Positions 40,603 through 52,071 of a stretch of 64,000 nt of DNA are shown here, one piece after another. Under the pieces are notes generated by a model that saw only the letters and a list, made by a program, of their open reading frames with translations, made no database searches and was not told where the DNA came from. The stretch is from Cymbomonas tetramitiformis (taxonomy: Eukaryota; Chlorophyta; Pyramimonadophyceae; Pyramimonadales; Pyramimonadaceae). A program made the position numbers and the translations under genes. The stretch is from positions 1 through 64,000 of the forward strand of contig LGRX02014126.1 of assembly GCA_001247695.2 (NCBI GenBank). The letters are read 5' to 3'. Numbering within the stretch: the first letter of the stretch is position 1; each line of letters begins with the position of its first letter.

Positions 40603-41367
40603 ATGGAGCATGATACCCTTCTGCCGTGGGAGCGTCAAGAACTCGCAGAAGATGGGTCATTAGCACTGGTGACGGAGCTAATGGCAATTCAGACAGAGAC
40701 AACCCGTGTGCCCAGGATCCTTGTACTTTTCAGCGGTACTGGCTCGGTAGAGAGAGAATTCCTAAATTGCTTCCCCACCGCTTCAGTGGTGACCCTCGAC
40801 TCCGAGCACACCTGGCATCCCACTCATGTGCATGACATCTTACAGTGGGACTACAAGGAATACCCGCCTGGACTCTTCGATGTCGTTTGGGCCAGCCCTC
40901 CCTGCAGGCAGTATAGTCAGGCGCGCACCACTGGAGGACCTCCTGACCTTCCTCAGGCTGACAAGATCGTGCGGCGAACATTACAGATCATCGACTACCT
41001 AGAGCCGAAGCACTGGTTCATGGAAAACTCCAGAGGTCGCTTCCCCAACGCGCTGCGGCTTCGCCCCATGATGCGCCAGCTCCCCCCTCCGCTGGTGTGC
41101 ACCTACTGCATGTACGGTATGCAGTACATGAAGCCCACTTGCATATGGACGAACTCAGCACCACCCACGCCCTTGCTGCGCTGCACTGCTTCGACACCAT
41201 GTGCGTGCAGATGGGCGACCGGCAGCCATCCGAAAACTGCACAGCTGGGACCCCATCCGCAGCAAACTGGAGCGGGTCAATCCGCGAGTGTATACCCTGT
41301 ACCAGCGCCCCTGCTGCGACAACTTTTCCGACATCTACGCCTCCGCAAGACTGAAGGCCCGCTTTAG
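40603..41367 (+). CDS. Element A2 C5-cytosine DNA methyltransferase
   Basis: The 254-residue frame shows motif I RILVLFSGTGSVEREF, an acidic strand end VVTLDSE, motif IV FDVVWASPPCRQYSQA with the catalytic Cys, motif VI HWFMENSRG (ENx), and KPTCIWTN as a motif VIII-like block, ending with YPVPAPLLRQL. Family members elsewhere in algae and their viruses have this compact form. One frame disturbance is possible around 41160 (TNSAPPTPLL), because the A1 copy reads differently there. It is the last gene before the polypurine tract and LTR, the same position as in A1. Expected activity: SAM-dependent methylation of cytosine in DNA; target sequence unknown. Confidence 0.85.
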   Translation: MEHDTLLPWERQELAEDGSLALVTELMAIQTETTRVPRILVLFSGTGSVEREFLNCFPTASVVTLDSEHTWHPTHVHDILQWDYKEYPPGLFDVVWASPPCRQYSQARTTGGPPDLPQADKIVRRTLQIIDYLEPKHWFMENSRGRFPNALRLRPMMRQLPPPLVCTYCMYGMQYMKPTCIWTNSAPPTPLLRCTASTPCACRWATGSHPKTAQLGPHPQQTGAGQSASVYPVPAPLLRQLFRHLRLRKTEGPL

Positions 41368-41540
41368 ATTCCAAGTGGCACCCTTCTTTATGACAGTGGT
41401 GCCCTGGTAGCGGTAGGCAATTTATGCTCGAAGAGGAACCAGAGAACCTAAGAACTGGAGCCAAGAAGGAACCAGAAAACCTAAGAACTGGAACTTAGAT
41501 AGGTACCTTAGCGGAGTGATCCCAGGAGGTAGACCACTCC

Positions 41541-42048
41541 TAAGGGGGGGAGAGTTGTGCCCGGAGGCACAGCGTGAGCCGATATGTCTATGCGTCTGTA
41601 TGTGTGTCATCGGGAGTAATATGGGATTGACACGATGACAGTGATATTGGGCTTGAAATCACGATGAGAATGAGTACCAGATGTCCGGGGTATGACAGTA
41701 TGACACTATGACACTATGACACTATGACACTATAGTAGTATGACAGTACTGTGGGGTGGTCATCGTGGCACTTAGTCAGACCCTCGGGGAATGGCAAGAT
41801 TCGCATCGGGATCGGAAAGACAATGAAATCGAGTATCAGATGTTGGGGGTATGACACTATGACACTATGACAGTACAGTAGTATGACAGTACTGTATGAC
41901 AGTCATCGTGTCAGTCCGTCGACGTGACATCTGAATCGAGAATGACGAATCGGAATTCAAAGAAATGAGATCGGATCAGGAGTCGAACGTTGGGCCGTGG
42001 TGTGACATCGGGTGCCAGGTGGTTGACCCTGCAGCCCGAGTTACGAGT
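41541..42048 (+). repeat. Element A2 polypurine tract and truncated 3' LTR
   Basis: TAAGGGGGGGAGAGT (41541-41555) is a polypurine tract directly followed by the LTR start TGTGCCCGGAGGC at 41556. The LTR matches 3477-4288 (without the nested insertion) but stops at TTACGAG (42047), about 8 bp before the TTGTCACA end seen in the other copy, and passes into unrelated sequence. The segment 41420-41520 before it carries a duplicated ACCTAAGAACTGGA phrase. Confidence 0.75.
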
Positions 42049-43361
42049 GAATAAGTAGAGCACTTGAGAAGTGTTTAGCCTTCAGAACTCGGAACCGAAC
42101 TATCGTTTGCACCTCAATCTGGCCCTGATCCAGTATATTATAAAAACCGAATTGTGTACCTTTGCACGTTTCAACCAAAAACATCATTCCGAGTATACGT
42201 CGTAGTGCCCCTGGCACACGGATCATCGAGCAGGAATTGCCGGGATCTGGGTGGGCAGCCCTGTCCGAGAGTTTCGGTTCAGGCCCCCATTCAGACCCAA
42301 GTCCAATCTGAGTCTGTGTAGACCTGAGTACGGGTAGTAGTACAATACCGTAAGCGTTCGAGGTTCGTAGGTTCTAGGTTTAAGTTTTGTCTTCGTAATT
42401 ATTCTATATCACAAATACATGGTGGAAACAGCAGCTCAGGCAGTGGGGAACCGCTGCCGACGAGGAAACAACGGATCACTAGACTCGTATAGAAAGGACA
42501 TAAATACTGAGTCTAGGTCACTAGCTGTACACCGAGAATGATACACTGGATATGACACCTACTAGAATGCCCTAGTGACACAGTGAAAACGTTGAACGCC
42601 GTAGGGTTTGAGCGAGGCAATCGGGTATATCAAAAGATATATAGAATGAATACACGACTCTCAGGCTATCTAAGCTCTGAGGCCGTCACTAGGCAATCAT
42701 ATCGTGTGTCACAGTCTAAGCTACCGAAGTCGAACTACTGAGTACAGGTAGGAAGTCACTGTACTGTCACTGTCACTGCCATACGTCATACGTGATACTG
42801 AACTACTGAATCTCAGCACACCACCTCGGCTGAGGTGGCACAAGAATGTGAAACAGGTAGCTAATGCAAACTAAGAGGTCCCCGTCCACGGATCAGAACA
42901 ACATCAACCAAAGGCCCGACCTGCCGCCATCCCCGCTTCCGGCTAACCCTCTAAACCGAATGCTATAGTACTAGTATATGCATGCCAACTAGGTGGACTG
43001 CCACAAGGATATGAAAATAGTAACTGGTCTCCGCCAGATCTCGCTCCCCGATAGATACTCTCATCCGATGCTGCTCAGCTCGACTGTCAACCAGTACTCG
43101 AGGTCATAGAAGATGTCAAAGAAGTACAGGATGTAGTCAAAGGCCAGAATCCAGTCAGATGTGCTTAAGGTCAGAGTAGAGCTGTCGGTGTCTAAGGTCT
43201 CATAGGGCAGGTCATAGGTACCAGTCTGTCCACGAACACAAAGTCCAGTCCAGAAGAGCACCACGTCAAAGGGCATCAATCCAGTCAGACCAGAAAGACC
43301 CCTTGCCCGACCGCTGCCGGCTCATAGGCCTGCACCTCAGCCGGACAGAGGACCAGAGAAC
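42049..43361. other. Non-coding interval, possibly copia 3' LTR region
   Basis: No sustained coding frame. It lies downstream (minus strand) of the copia RNase H and could include its untranslated region and LTR, but I find no second copy in the window and no clear TG...CA boundary. Short repeated phrases occur (for example CACTGTACTGTCACTGTCACTG near 42758-42780). Confidence 0.4.
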
Positions 43362-45140
43362 CTAGGAGTCACCCGCACCACTGGCGGGGCGCGGGCGGAT
43401 CACGTCCATGAAGGACTCGGTCATGCTGATGATCACCCGCACCTTGTCCCTGAGGCCAGGAAGCGGCTTGGTGAAGATATCAGCCAGGTTGAGCAAAGTA
43501 TTGATGTATACAGGCACTAGGTAACCAGCACACACCCACCCCCGAAAGCAGTGAAAACGGATCAGCACGTGCTTAATTTTGGTGGATAACATGACATTCA
43601 TCAGGATGGAGGAGGCCGCCTGGTTGTCAATCATGACAGCCGCCGGGAGCTCCAGCCTGGGAATGAAGGGTCCAGAGGTACCATACATGCCGGACCGCTG
43701 AGAGTGGTACTCCCGCGGCCCGTCCTCATAGCCCGTGCCGTCAAATGGCACCGGCACCGCATGAGGCAGGGCATACAGGCTGTTGTCAGGAACAGGTTCA
43801 GCCTCCCGATAGTGTAGGGGGGAGGCGGGGCCCATCTGACCATAACCCATAGCATGATTCCCGACGAACGTGGCCGCTCTCTGCATCCAAGAAGTGTCAG
43901 CTGCAGGGAAGGCCGTAGACAGAGCCAGAGCAGACACACCCGGCTCCTGCTGCGTGATTCTGATAAAACCGAACATCTCCACAATCATATGGATAGCAGA
44001 CATGGCCCGCTGTCCAACCACAGAGGCAGCCACATACTCAGATCCAGTGGAGGACATCTCAGCATCGGTCTGGCGGGCACACACCCAATGAAGCACCATG
44101 CCGTTGAGGAACACAATGCCTCCCGAGTAGGAGAGGCACCCGTTGAGCTTGTCACGAGCATGGTCAGCATCCGAATACACCTGTATTGTGAGCACAGAAA
44201 GCGGTGCACTGGGGTAAGCATAACGGATACGGTAGTGCCGTGTGAAGTAAAGATACTGAGCCACTCTCTGAAGTGCCTCCCAGGCCTGAGCTGAGGGGCA
44301 CGAGGAGAACTGTGCCAGATATATGACTGAGTAGTAGACGTCTGGCCTGGTGCACCGTGCAATCCACAACAGGGACCCGAGCAGTGAGAGGTACGGGGTG
44401 ACAAGGGTGAGATCAGGGTGCTCCGGCTTCTGGATAACGAGGTTCACATCCATCGGATTGTGAAAGGTTTTGGCCGGAAGCTTGAACTTGGACATGAGCT
44501 CCTTGATCTGCCTGGTTTGGGACAGTGCAATGCCCCACCGATCATAGTCAACCGCAAGCTGCAGGACGGCTGTCATACGGCCAAGATTCTTGCTCTTGAA
44601 TGCCGCCTGGAAAGCTGCCTAGAAAGCCTGGTGGAATGCATCATCACATGTCAGCCCGAAGTCATCCACGTAGACAGCCACGAAGGCTACGAACACAGAG
44701 GTCACAATATAGTAGAGGCACGGGTCATATGTGGACTGGGTGAAGTGCATTCCCTGATAGGTGAAGGACTTCATGAATTTGTTGGCCAGCTTCTGTCAGG
44801 ATGCACCAGCCGTCCGTAGCCCGTAGAGAGCATAGAGCAGCTTGGCATAGCCATATCTGCCCTTATACTTATATCCAGAGGGGAACCGCACATATATAGG
44901 AACCTCCAGACGGGCATGAACAAAGGCCTGACTGACGTCAAAGTGATAGACCATAACCCCCATACCAGCAAAGATAATAGACAGGATGAAGAGAAGGCGG
45001 AAGGTGGGCAGGTCTGCTACCGTGCACGCAGTCTCAGCCTGGGTGTAGCCCCAGTGCCACGTGGCCGCCACGGCCATCCGAGCTTTATGAATTTGGACGG
45101 GTGGCAGGCCATCCCGTGGCTTCCGGGGTTTGTTCAGCAC
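43362..45140 (-). pseudogene. Ty1/copia reverse transcriptase-RNase H remnant
   Basis: Minus-strand frames give copia-type pol. 45140-44796: VQIHKARMAVAATWHWGYTQ, MVYHFDVSQAFVHARLEVPI and YAKLLYALYGL (RT fingers and palm). In another frame near 44640-44700 is a DDFGLT-like catalytic region. 44576-43362: LLGSLLWIARCTRPDVYY, VYSDADHARDKLNGCLSYSG (RNase H Asp), SSTGSEYVAASVVGQ and HVLIRFHCFRGWV. A stop near 44620 and frame changes near 44800 show decay. Gag and integrase are missing, so it is 5' truncated near 45180. An insertion rich in Pro/Gly/Tyr lies between SEYVAA and the last RNase H block. Confidence 0.8.
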
Positions 45141-45181
45141 AAAGATTGTAACAAACGCCGGCTTCTCATGGTACCGGAGCC

Positions 45182-45750
45182 GGGTTTGTACAGCTAGTGA
45201 CAGGCGTGACAGTTATGACGAGTATGATAGACCTCGCGCGGGATGACTGCTCGAGAGAAACAGACTTGGTAAAGAAGATATGGCCATTGCCAGATGACCA
45301 AGAAGTGATAAGAAGATATTACAGTTACAATGTTGCCACTGACGTGTCAGTCAGAAGATGGGGAACGGTAACATTATTAAAGCTGGCATAGAATAGTGAC
45401 TTTTTATTGGCAGATGAAGATTTCAGGGCGGAAGCCTGTTACAGTTTTTGCAGATGTGACAATGACTTGAGATATAAGTAAGCTCTGACCACAGGTCAGG
45501 ACTAGTGGACTCATTATTGTTTTGCCTTCGCAAGTGCTAGGCGGGCTGTTCGCGTGCCAAGCGCTAGACCCTTTTTTGTTGATTTTGTTGATGTTTGATG
45601 AATATGTTATACTGCTGTTTTTATCTTTTTACAAAACAATAATGTCCTGCGCGGAGCGGCTTTTTATTTCGATACGAATTCAGAAGTGAGAGGCTCTTTG
45701 GCGACAAGTAGACAGCGGTTGAGAACAGCGGGTTCGGGAGACAGGCGACT
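45182..45750 (+). other. Gypsy B2 5' end: LTR/leader candidate with 13-bp inverted arms
   Basis: The segment between the copia remnant and the hairpin repeats has no gene. CATTATTGTTTTG (45512-45524) and CAAAACAATAATG (45632-45644) are perfect inverted arms, and equivalents with a compensated base change lie at 4497/4679. LTR limits were not found, and no 3' LTR of B2 is present for comparison. A promoter is likely here but not identified. Confidence 0.45.
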
Positions 45751-47209
45751 CCAGGGACACCCTCGGTGTACTGGCGGACCCTTTTTCCTTTTTATATTTG
45801 GCGGTGCTTACACGGAAAAGGCTCCTAGTGGTGGTGACAGCGAATCAGCAGTTGATTACTATCTTAATGAGCGGTTCCTTATCTTGCGGTACCTTTAGCC
45901 TGACCACCTTGTCTGACAGTGAATCCAGGGGCACCCATGGTGTACTGGCCTAACTTTAAGCAGGTGTGTCACTAGAAGGTAATTAGCAGCGGCATCAGCC
46001 TGGACAGCGGCGGCGGCAGCGAATCAGCAGTTGATTGCTAGCTTAATGAGTGGTTCCTTATCCTGCAATATCTCTAGCTTGGCCACCTTGTCTGACAGTG
46101 AATCCAGGGACACCCATGGTGTACTGGCCTAACTCTAAGCAGGCGTGTCACTAGAAGCGGCACCAGCCTGGACAGCGGCGGCGACAGCGAATCAGCATTT
46201 GATTACCATCCTAATGAGTGGTTTCTTATCCTGCGGTTCCTCTAGCTTGGCCACCTTGTCTGACAGTGAATCCAGGGACACCCATGGTGCACTGGCCTAG
46301 CTCTAAGCAGGTGTGTCACTAGAAGGCAATTAGCAGCGGCATCAGCCTGGAAGGCAGCGAGTGAGTCAACTCTATATATTATGTATACAGCAAGGACTGC
46401 TCTGGCAACGGTGTCTAGTGAATCCAGGGGTACTCAGTACACTGGCTCAGCTTAGAACACCGTTGGTTATCTTGGAAATACCGGTGGAATAGCGTTTGAC
46501 CCTTTCTCTGTCCTCTTACGGCTCTTAGCAACTTTTGACTTGCGGGGAGGCACTTATGATACCTTTCACCTTCTTGATGAGCAGTGGCTTCGCGAATCCA
46601 GGGGTGCTCAGCACACTGGCTTAGCTTGAGCTCTGCGTAGTGACTTTTACTCCTGGTTATCTTGGTTAGCAACGAGCTTTTATGACAACTGCTGTGCTCT
46701 TGATGAGCAGTGGCTTCGCGAATCCAGGGGTGCTCAGCACACTGGCTTAGCTTGAGCCCTGCGTAGTGACTTTTGCTCCTGGTATCTTGGCTAACAACGA
46801 GCTCTCATGGCAACTTCTGTGCTCCTGATGAGCAGTGGCTTCGCGAATCCAGGGGTGCTCAGCACACTGGCTTAGCCTCAAGCCCTTTTGTACGGATATC
46901 CTGCATTCGCCGCTGATCTAGAGTATCGAGGCATATTTATTACGCCCTGGCAGCTCAACTGTGACGAGCGACCACTGCAGTCAGAGTGTGCTCAGCACGC
47001 TAGTCTGACTTGGCTTATCGTGGCTGGGTGTCTGGGCCTGGTTGGTGGTGGAGCGCTTGGGCATTCGCTTCGCATCCCCACAAGGGAAGGTGCTGGGGAC
47101 TCTTTGTTACTGTGACCTTGTTCCATCAACGCCTGTCATGCTGGTCACACGCGTTTCGCCCTTCTCCTTGTTCAGAACGGTGTGAATCCAGGGGCACTCA
47201 GTGCACTGG
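45751..47209 (+). ncRNA. Gypsy B2 leader: nine tandem hairpin units
   Basis: Units of 125-180 bp (one interval of about 340) carry GAATCCAGGG, a variable stem, then ACTGG. Hairpins: 45751-45774, 45925-45948, 46104-46127, 46272-46295, 46424-46445, 46598-46619, 46724-46745, 46849-46870 and 47188-47209. Inner stems differ yet always pair: ACACC/GGTGT, GCACC/GGTGT (wobble), ACACC/GGTGC, GTAC/GTAC, GTGC/GCAC, GCAC/GTGC. The later units have CTTGATGAGCAGTGG or CCTGATGAGCAGTGG upstream. The gag frame begins at 47313, so the array lies in the 5' leader. It is marked as ncRNA because of structure; it may act in cis within the genomic RNA. Confidence 0.6.
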
Positions 47210-47312
47210 CCTAAACCAGCCTGAATTCAGCCTACATTCTACTGGCAAACGAGCTTCACGTTGAGAGAAGGCATACCTCTTTCGCCCTACTTGTCGCGCA
47301 TTGACATAGCAC

Positions 47313-48905
47313 TTGACCACGGAGGGTGAGGCAGAGTTGAGCGCCGCCGCTGTCCAGTCCGCAGAACGGGAGGCACGGCGATTGGCTCGGGAGAGGAGCA
47401 CTCAGAGGCGAATCACTGGCTATATGAGCACAGATGGGTCGGCTCCAGAAACCAGTCCCCCGACGCCAGTATCAGCAGCAGCAGCAGCAGCAGCAGCAAG
47501 CGCAGCGCTCAGAGGCGTAACAGCTTCAGTGCCCCCAGCCAACAATTTTCTGTTTGCACTCGATAGCTTAGAGGATATGGATCATCCTGACAGAGACAGT
47601 GATGGACTTGACAAGGTGGACTCGAAGCTTCGCTACACTGGTGGCAAGAACGAGGATAGAGCAGCTTTCAACAGGCGTTTTGTGGAGATGGTGGGAAGAG
47701 TACAGCGAGCCCACGAGTCCAGGATACGTAGGCACATGAGGTCAGCAGCTTTCCAGGGTCTCAGGGCAGAAGCAAAGCAGGCTCTCAAGAATAACGCTCA
47801 GCCAGGCTACAGATCATTATGGGATCTCCTGCCCTCGATTTTGGTAGGAGATGATCATGCCACTTCGATCGCTCATGAGTGGTGGTGCGCTGCGTACGTG
47901 AAAAATGGCGTCATGGCTTCCCACGCGTTTCACATCTTGAAGGATATCTCTGAGAGGGACTGTTTCCAGGGCTCTGTGCGCTGTGCACTACCCCCTTTCC
48001 ATGAGATGAAGCCAGGGGAGACATGGGCAGTCTGCAGAGAGTTTCAAGATGGTGATGCTGATGGTGAAGTGTCTGGAGAATGGGAAGAGGTGGGAACCTC
48101 GACCAAGGGCCTCACAGGCGTGGATGGTACTGAAGATTCTCACTACTTCTGGGCTCTGAGGGCTTTCGTTGCAGAACTTGAGGCCAAGTTTCTGATGAAG
48201 GGCACCAAGGAGAAGGAGGACCTGCTGACACTGAGTGGCCAAGTCGCAGACCCCTGAGCAAGATGGCCTCGCGTATGTGAAAAGCTGCCGGCGCAGGGAG
48301 TCCGCGCTGAACGCTGGCAAGAAGGTGGAGGACGTCATCGTCAGGCAGGACATCGAGGAGTGCGTCAAGGGGCTGCGCATCAAAGAGTACAAGGAGCGCG
48401 TTTCAGAGCAACTGAGAGTCAGCCACCCCGCCCCCAACAAGGTGACGTGGGAGGACCTGGAGATCATTGTGGAGGTCCAGGACAAGCTGAAGAATGACAC
48501 TGAAGCTTGGGCGTTGACTCTCCAGCAGGAGCTCACGCGCAGGTCTTAAAGCTGCGCGTCTTCTCCTGCTATGAGGCCAGGCAGCTGGGACTTGACCTCC
48601 CCGAGCTGGTGACTGCCATGCGACGCTCTGGTTCTGCCAGGAGGACTGGAGACAGGCGCAAAGACCACAAGAAGAAAGAGCCGTCCCAACCCGCCAGTGA
48701 TGACGCAAACAAGAAGCCACCAAGGGAGGTTAACAACGCTGAGAGGGACAAGTCCACCTACAGCAAAGTTCCACCCCCTGACGCCTCCAAGGACAAGCAG
48801 TGCAAGTACTGCTTCACGCGCATGTGGCATACCCCAGAGCGCTGCTACACTGGATGTCGTGACTCGAACGTGCCCCCGGACTTCCACAAAATCCGAAAGA
48901 ACTAG
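47313..48905 (+). CDS. Gypsy B2 gag with zinc knuckle, two frame changes
   Basis: Starts MTTEGEAELSAAAVQSAERE, then an Ala run from a CAG microsatellite (47468-47493), the capsid-like part (SKLRYTGGKNEDRAAFNRRF; LKDISERDCFQGSVRC; KGLTGVDGTEDSHYFWALRA), EIIVEVQDKLKND and a C-terminal knuckle relic CKYCFTRMWHTPERC (C-x2-C-x5-H-x4-C, one residue longer than the usual spacing). Frames change near 48240 and 48540, and a stop at 48903 separates it from the next frame. It is homologous to B1 gag throughout. It is the first gene after the hairpin leader. Confidence 0.8.
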
Positions 48906-51573
48906 AAGTACCCGAATGAGGTCAAGAACGCCAAGTTGCGTGAGTACAACATCGCGCACCGGTTTGACAACCACAAGATGGGCATCACCACCGAGGAGTG
49001 GCTCAAGTTGCCAGAGACCAAGCAGCGGCAGGTGGCAGCCAGTGCTGAGGTGAAGGAGAAGCTCGCTGCAGAGTTGTCAGCTTTGCAGGCAGCAGGACCG
49101 GTCAAGGGAGGCAAGAGCACAGAGGCACAGGCGCAATCAGAGGCGAGTGAAGACGACGCGGAGTACCACTCCAACTTCAACGAGCGAGAGGAGTACGACG
49201 TGAACGAGCACGTGTGCCCCGTTGATGAAGGGTTGGTTGCCAGCGACCACGCTGAGCCGCGTCCTGCACCAGAGTTGCAGGCGAGGGCCGCAGTTGCCCT
49301 GGGGAACACGCAGAAGATGCAGGGCTTCCCGGTCAAAACGCCTGAGGAGTTCGATAAGAACGCCCAGGTGCCCAGAGCTCCCCCTCCAAATCTCTTGAGC
49401 AGGAAGTTCCACCTGCTGGCATCTCATCTGCGCAGTTCCACGCGAACATGTTCACAGATTGCTGCGATCTTGCTGGCGCAGCACGCTATAGATCTCCCGA
49501 AGGACATCGAGAACCTCCTGGCCCTTGAGGAGATTGAGGGCAACGAGCCTACGGACACGGTCATGCATCCCACTGAGGTCAACGAGCACCGGCTCAAGGA
49601 CTCGCCCGTCACGGCCGTGCAGGAGGTGGAGAAGGATGCAGCGACATGCGCAGCGCAGCCGGATGACAAGGAGTTGCCACTGGACGAAATGCCAGGTGGA
49701 GTGGTCGACAGCTCCACAGCCTGGTGTGCAGCCGCTGCCTGCGTGAGCGACCTGGGGGTGGTCGACTTCAGTGAGCACGGACACGTGCGGGCGGGCGCAC
49801 CATCAAGACCCGCGCCTATTACGCTTTGAGAAGGAAGATGAAGCAACACCTGACCGAGGAGCAGACTCTGCTTATGGCACAGGTGCAGCCGATATGCAAG
49901 CTTGAGAACGCCACTCTCCATGAGGGCTTGGCGCTGGTGTCTTCCGGGGGTGAGCTGATGCTCTACCGGGCCATTCTCATGGACACCAGTGCCAATTGCA
50001 ACATCATCTCCATCGCCGTCGTTAGGCGACTGGGGCTCACGGTCTACGAGGCCAGCACTGGAGCCAAGGTCACCAGGTGTGACAACAGCCCCACCAAGCT
50101 CACTCATTACTGTCACGTGGACGTCATACTGGCAGCGGGCACGCCGCACATGACGCTTCATCGGCTTCATGCCTTCGTGACATTTGAGCCAGACAACTCT
50201 TGGGACCTGCTGGTGGGCACCGGGCCGTTGAAGAACTCCCTCATGATCGACATCAAGCTGGGGAGTGGCGTGGTTGTGTCCCATGCGCCCTCAGTCTTGG
50301 GCATGGACACCCAGGTGATTCTTCCACTGGTGGATATGGCGCCACCCAAGCGCCCCAGCAGCGTCAGGCGAGTGGACCCAATCGTTTGCCTAACGACAGA
50401 GATCTTTTTTGGCCCAGATCTGGTGTGCGGGTGGCCAGTGCACCATCCTTCCAGTGCAGAGGAAGAGAGGGTCGCTGCCTCCGGGGTTCGCTCTGAGCAC
50501 ATCGACGACATAGAGGCGTCGCCTATATGGTCACGTTCTCCTTCACCAGAGCCTGGCGAGCTCACAGTAGCACACAGACTGCAACAACGAGCCCGCTCCT
50601 GGAGGTGTCCCATGGACGAGCGCCGGAGGAGTGCGTTGCCGTCACTGGCAAGCAGTTGGCAGGTGGAGTCGGAGCGCATGCTCGAGAGCATCTGTGCGAA
50701 CCCGCTCCCTTGGGAGGGTTGCAGGGTAGAGCTTTGGGACAATCGGGCGGACGACGTCAGTGGCCCGTACAGGTGGAAGAACCAAAGGTTGTACAGAGAC
50801 AAGAACGACACCGCGCGGCTGTGCTGCATTATCAAGCATCACAACCTGGCAGAGGCACCTTCCCTGAGACATATCCCTGTGGAGTTTGCCCGATGTGGTG
50901 AGCAGAAATGGGTGAGGGAAGACCAACTGAGGTGGTCCAACTGGCTGAGCATCGATCAGAAGATGTACCAGGACGAGGAGAATGACAAGTGGGTGTTCAG
51001 GGATAGTTACACCACTCACATACCGTCTAACAAGCGGGATGTCGTCTACCCCCGGCGGACTGGTCCGATAATCGACAACAGCAAGCTGAGGATGCTGCAG
51101 GACAAGGTGAAGGAGCTGCAGAAGTATCCCAGTGGTGAGGTCACCGGTATCCTCATGTGGGATTTGAGCAAGCGAGTCTTCTGCGTTCAGCCCGAGTCAG
51201 CCACTCAGTACATCGATCTGATGCAGTCCACGTTAGACCACGCTGCAGTGTACAACAGCGAGGAGCTGCTGCAGGAGCTTCAGTTTCCTCACTGGTATGA
51301 GCGCGCTGGCGTGTGGGAGTATCAGTTGCTCAGGTACCTCCAGCCAGTGGACATGCCGCTGCTCAGAGACGGACTGTACCAGGCGTGCGTGGCTGAGGGA
51401 TGCGCAGAATCGGCCACCCTTGGAGCTGGTCAAGCTGGAACCCAATTCCAAGTTCTACCCAGTTGAAGATGGTCTCGGGGGTGGCAAGGTCTTCGCTGAC
51501 AATGCGTCTGCACAGGAGTACTTGCACTTGGGGGAGGGCAGGAAGATGCTCCCTGCAGTAGCCTGCACATACT
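48906..51573 (+). CDS. Gypsy B2 pre-protease region, aspartic protease and downstream domain
   Basis: Frames 48936-49829 and 49826-51466 encode a charged linker (EWLKLPETKQRQVAASAEVK; KELPLDEMPGGVV) and the protease region: LMYRAILMDTSANCNIIS has DTSA where B1 has DTGA, so the catalytic triad Gly is replaced in this copy. It continues with HVDVILAAGTPHMTLHRLHA and LVGTGPLKNS, a long unrecognised part, and the FYPVEDGLGG...LHLGEGR block after a frameshift near 51440. The region matches B1 14662-16137 plus 29990-31662. The role of the C-terminal 400 residues is unknown; they are conserved between the two copies, so they are probably functional. Confidence 0.7.
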
Positions 51574-51907
51574 ATTCCCAAAAAATTATTGAAGATATCG
51601 TATCTTTATGTGCCTTTTTGAATTTTCAAAAAAATGCAATCTGAAAAAGTTGAGGGTGCTTGTCGCAAATGCGAACGCCATGGATATATTGGGTGGATCC
51701 AGGCCGGACCAAGCATCGAAGTAATTAATATATGTCCCATTGATACTAAAAATCATTGGGCGCGCCTTCTAGATCCGAACCAATGCCCAATTAAATTCTT
51801 GCAACATTGGTCCTTGTGGGAGGACCATAATCGATTATGGTCCTCCCACAAGGACCATGGGATAGTAGCCATCCGGCGTGCTGCCACAAGGGAATCGGGT
51901 CTGGACG
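51574..51907. other. AT-rich interval with a perfect 50-bp palindrome
   Basis: The composition changes abruptly at about 51574. 51808-51857 is a perfect inverted repeat of 25-bp arms around ATCGAT (TGGTCCTTGTGGGAGGACC... and its complement). A 140-residue frame (51634-52056) with CRKCERHG and HWARLLDPNQCP runs through it; whether it is translated is unclear. The interval is not seen in B1 and may be an insertion. Confidence 0.55.
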
Positions 51908-52071
51908 CGATTGGAGCCGATGGTAGTCGCAGGCCGCCACCGCCACAGGCTCAGCGCCGATCACCACCGCCTTCCGCTATTGCCGCAGAGGCAGGACCTT
52001 CCCGCGCGATCGCCGGCCCGTCTCGTCGTGCCAGGTCCCCCGTTCATGAGCAGTAGTCAGCTCTTGACGGG

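Noticed and set aside
31690..42048. B1 and A2 read as one single element
   Set aside because: The combined stretch has two gags with zinc knuckles and two proteases of different type (DTGA and DSG), so it is two elements joined at about 31.66 kb.
46540..46640. Hammerhead ribozyme in the TTGATGAGCAGTGGCTTCGCGAATCC segment
   Set aside because: CTGATGAG and CGAA words are suggestive, but stem II pairs poorly, GAAA is GAAT, and no proper NUH cleavage site closes stem III. Kept only as a structured hairpin array.
47468..47493. CAG microsatellite as a separate feature of interest
   Set aside because: A short in-frame CAG/GCA run encoding Ala in gag; common slippage product.
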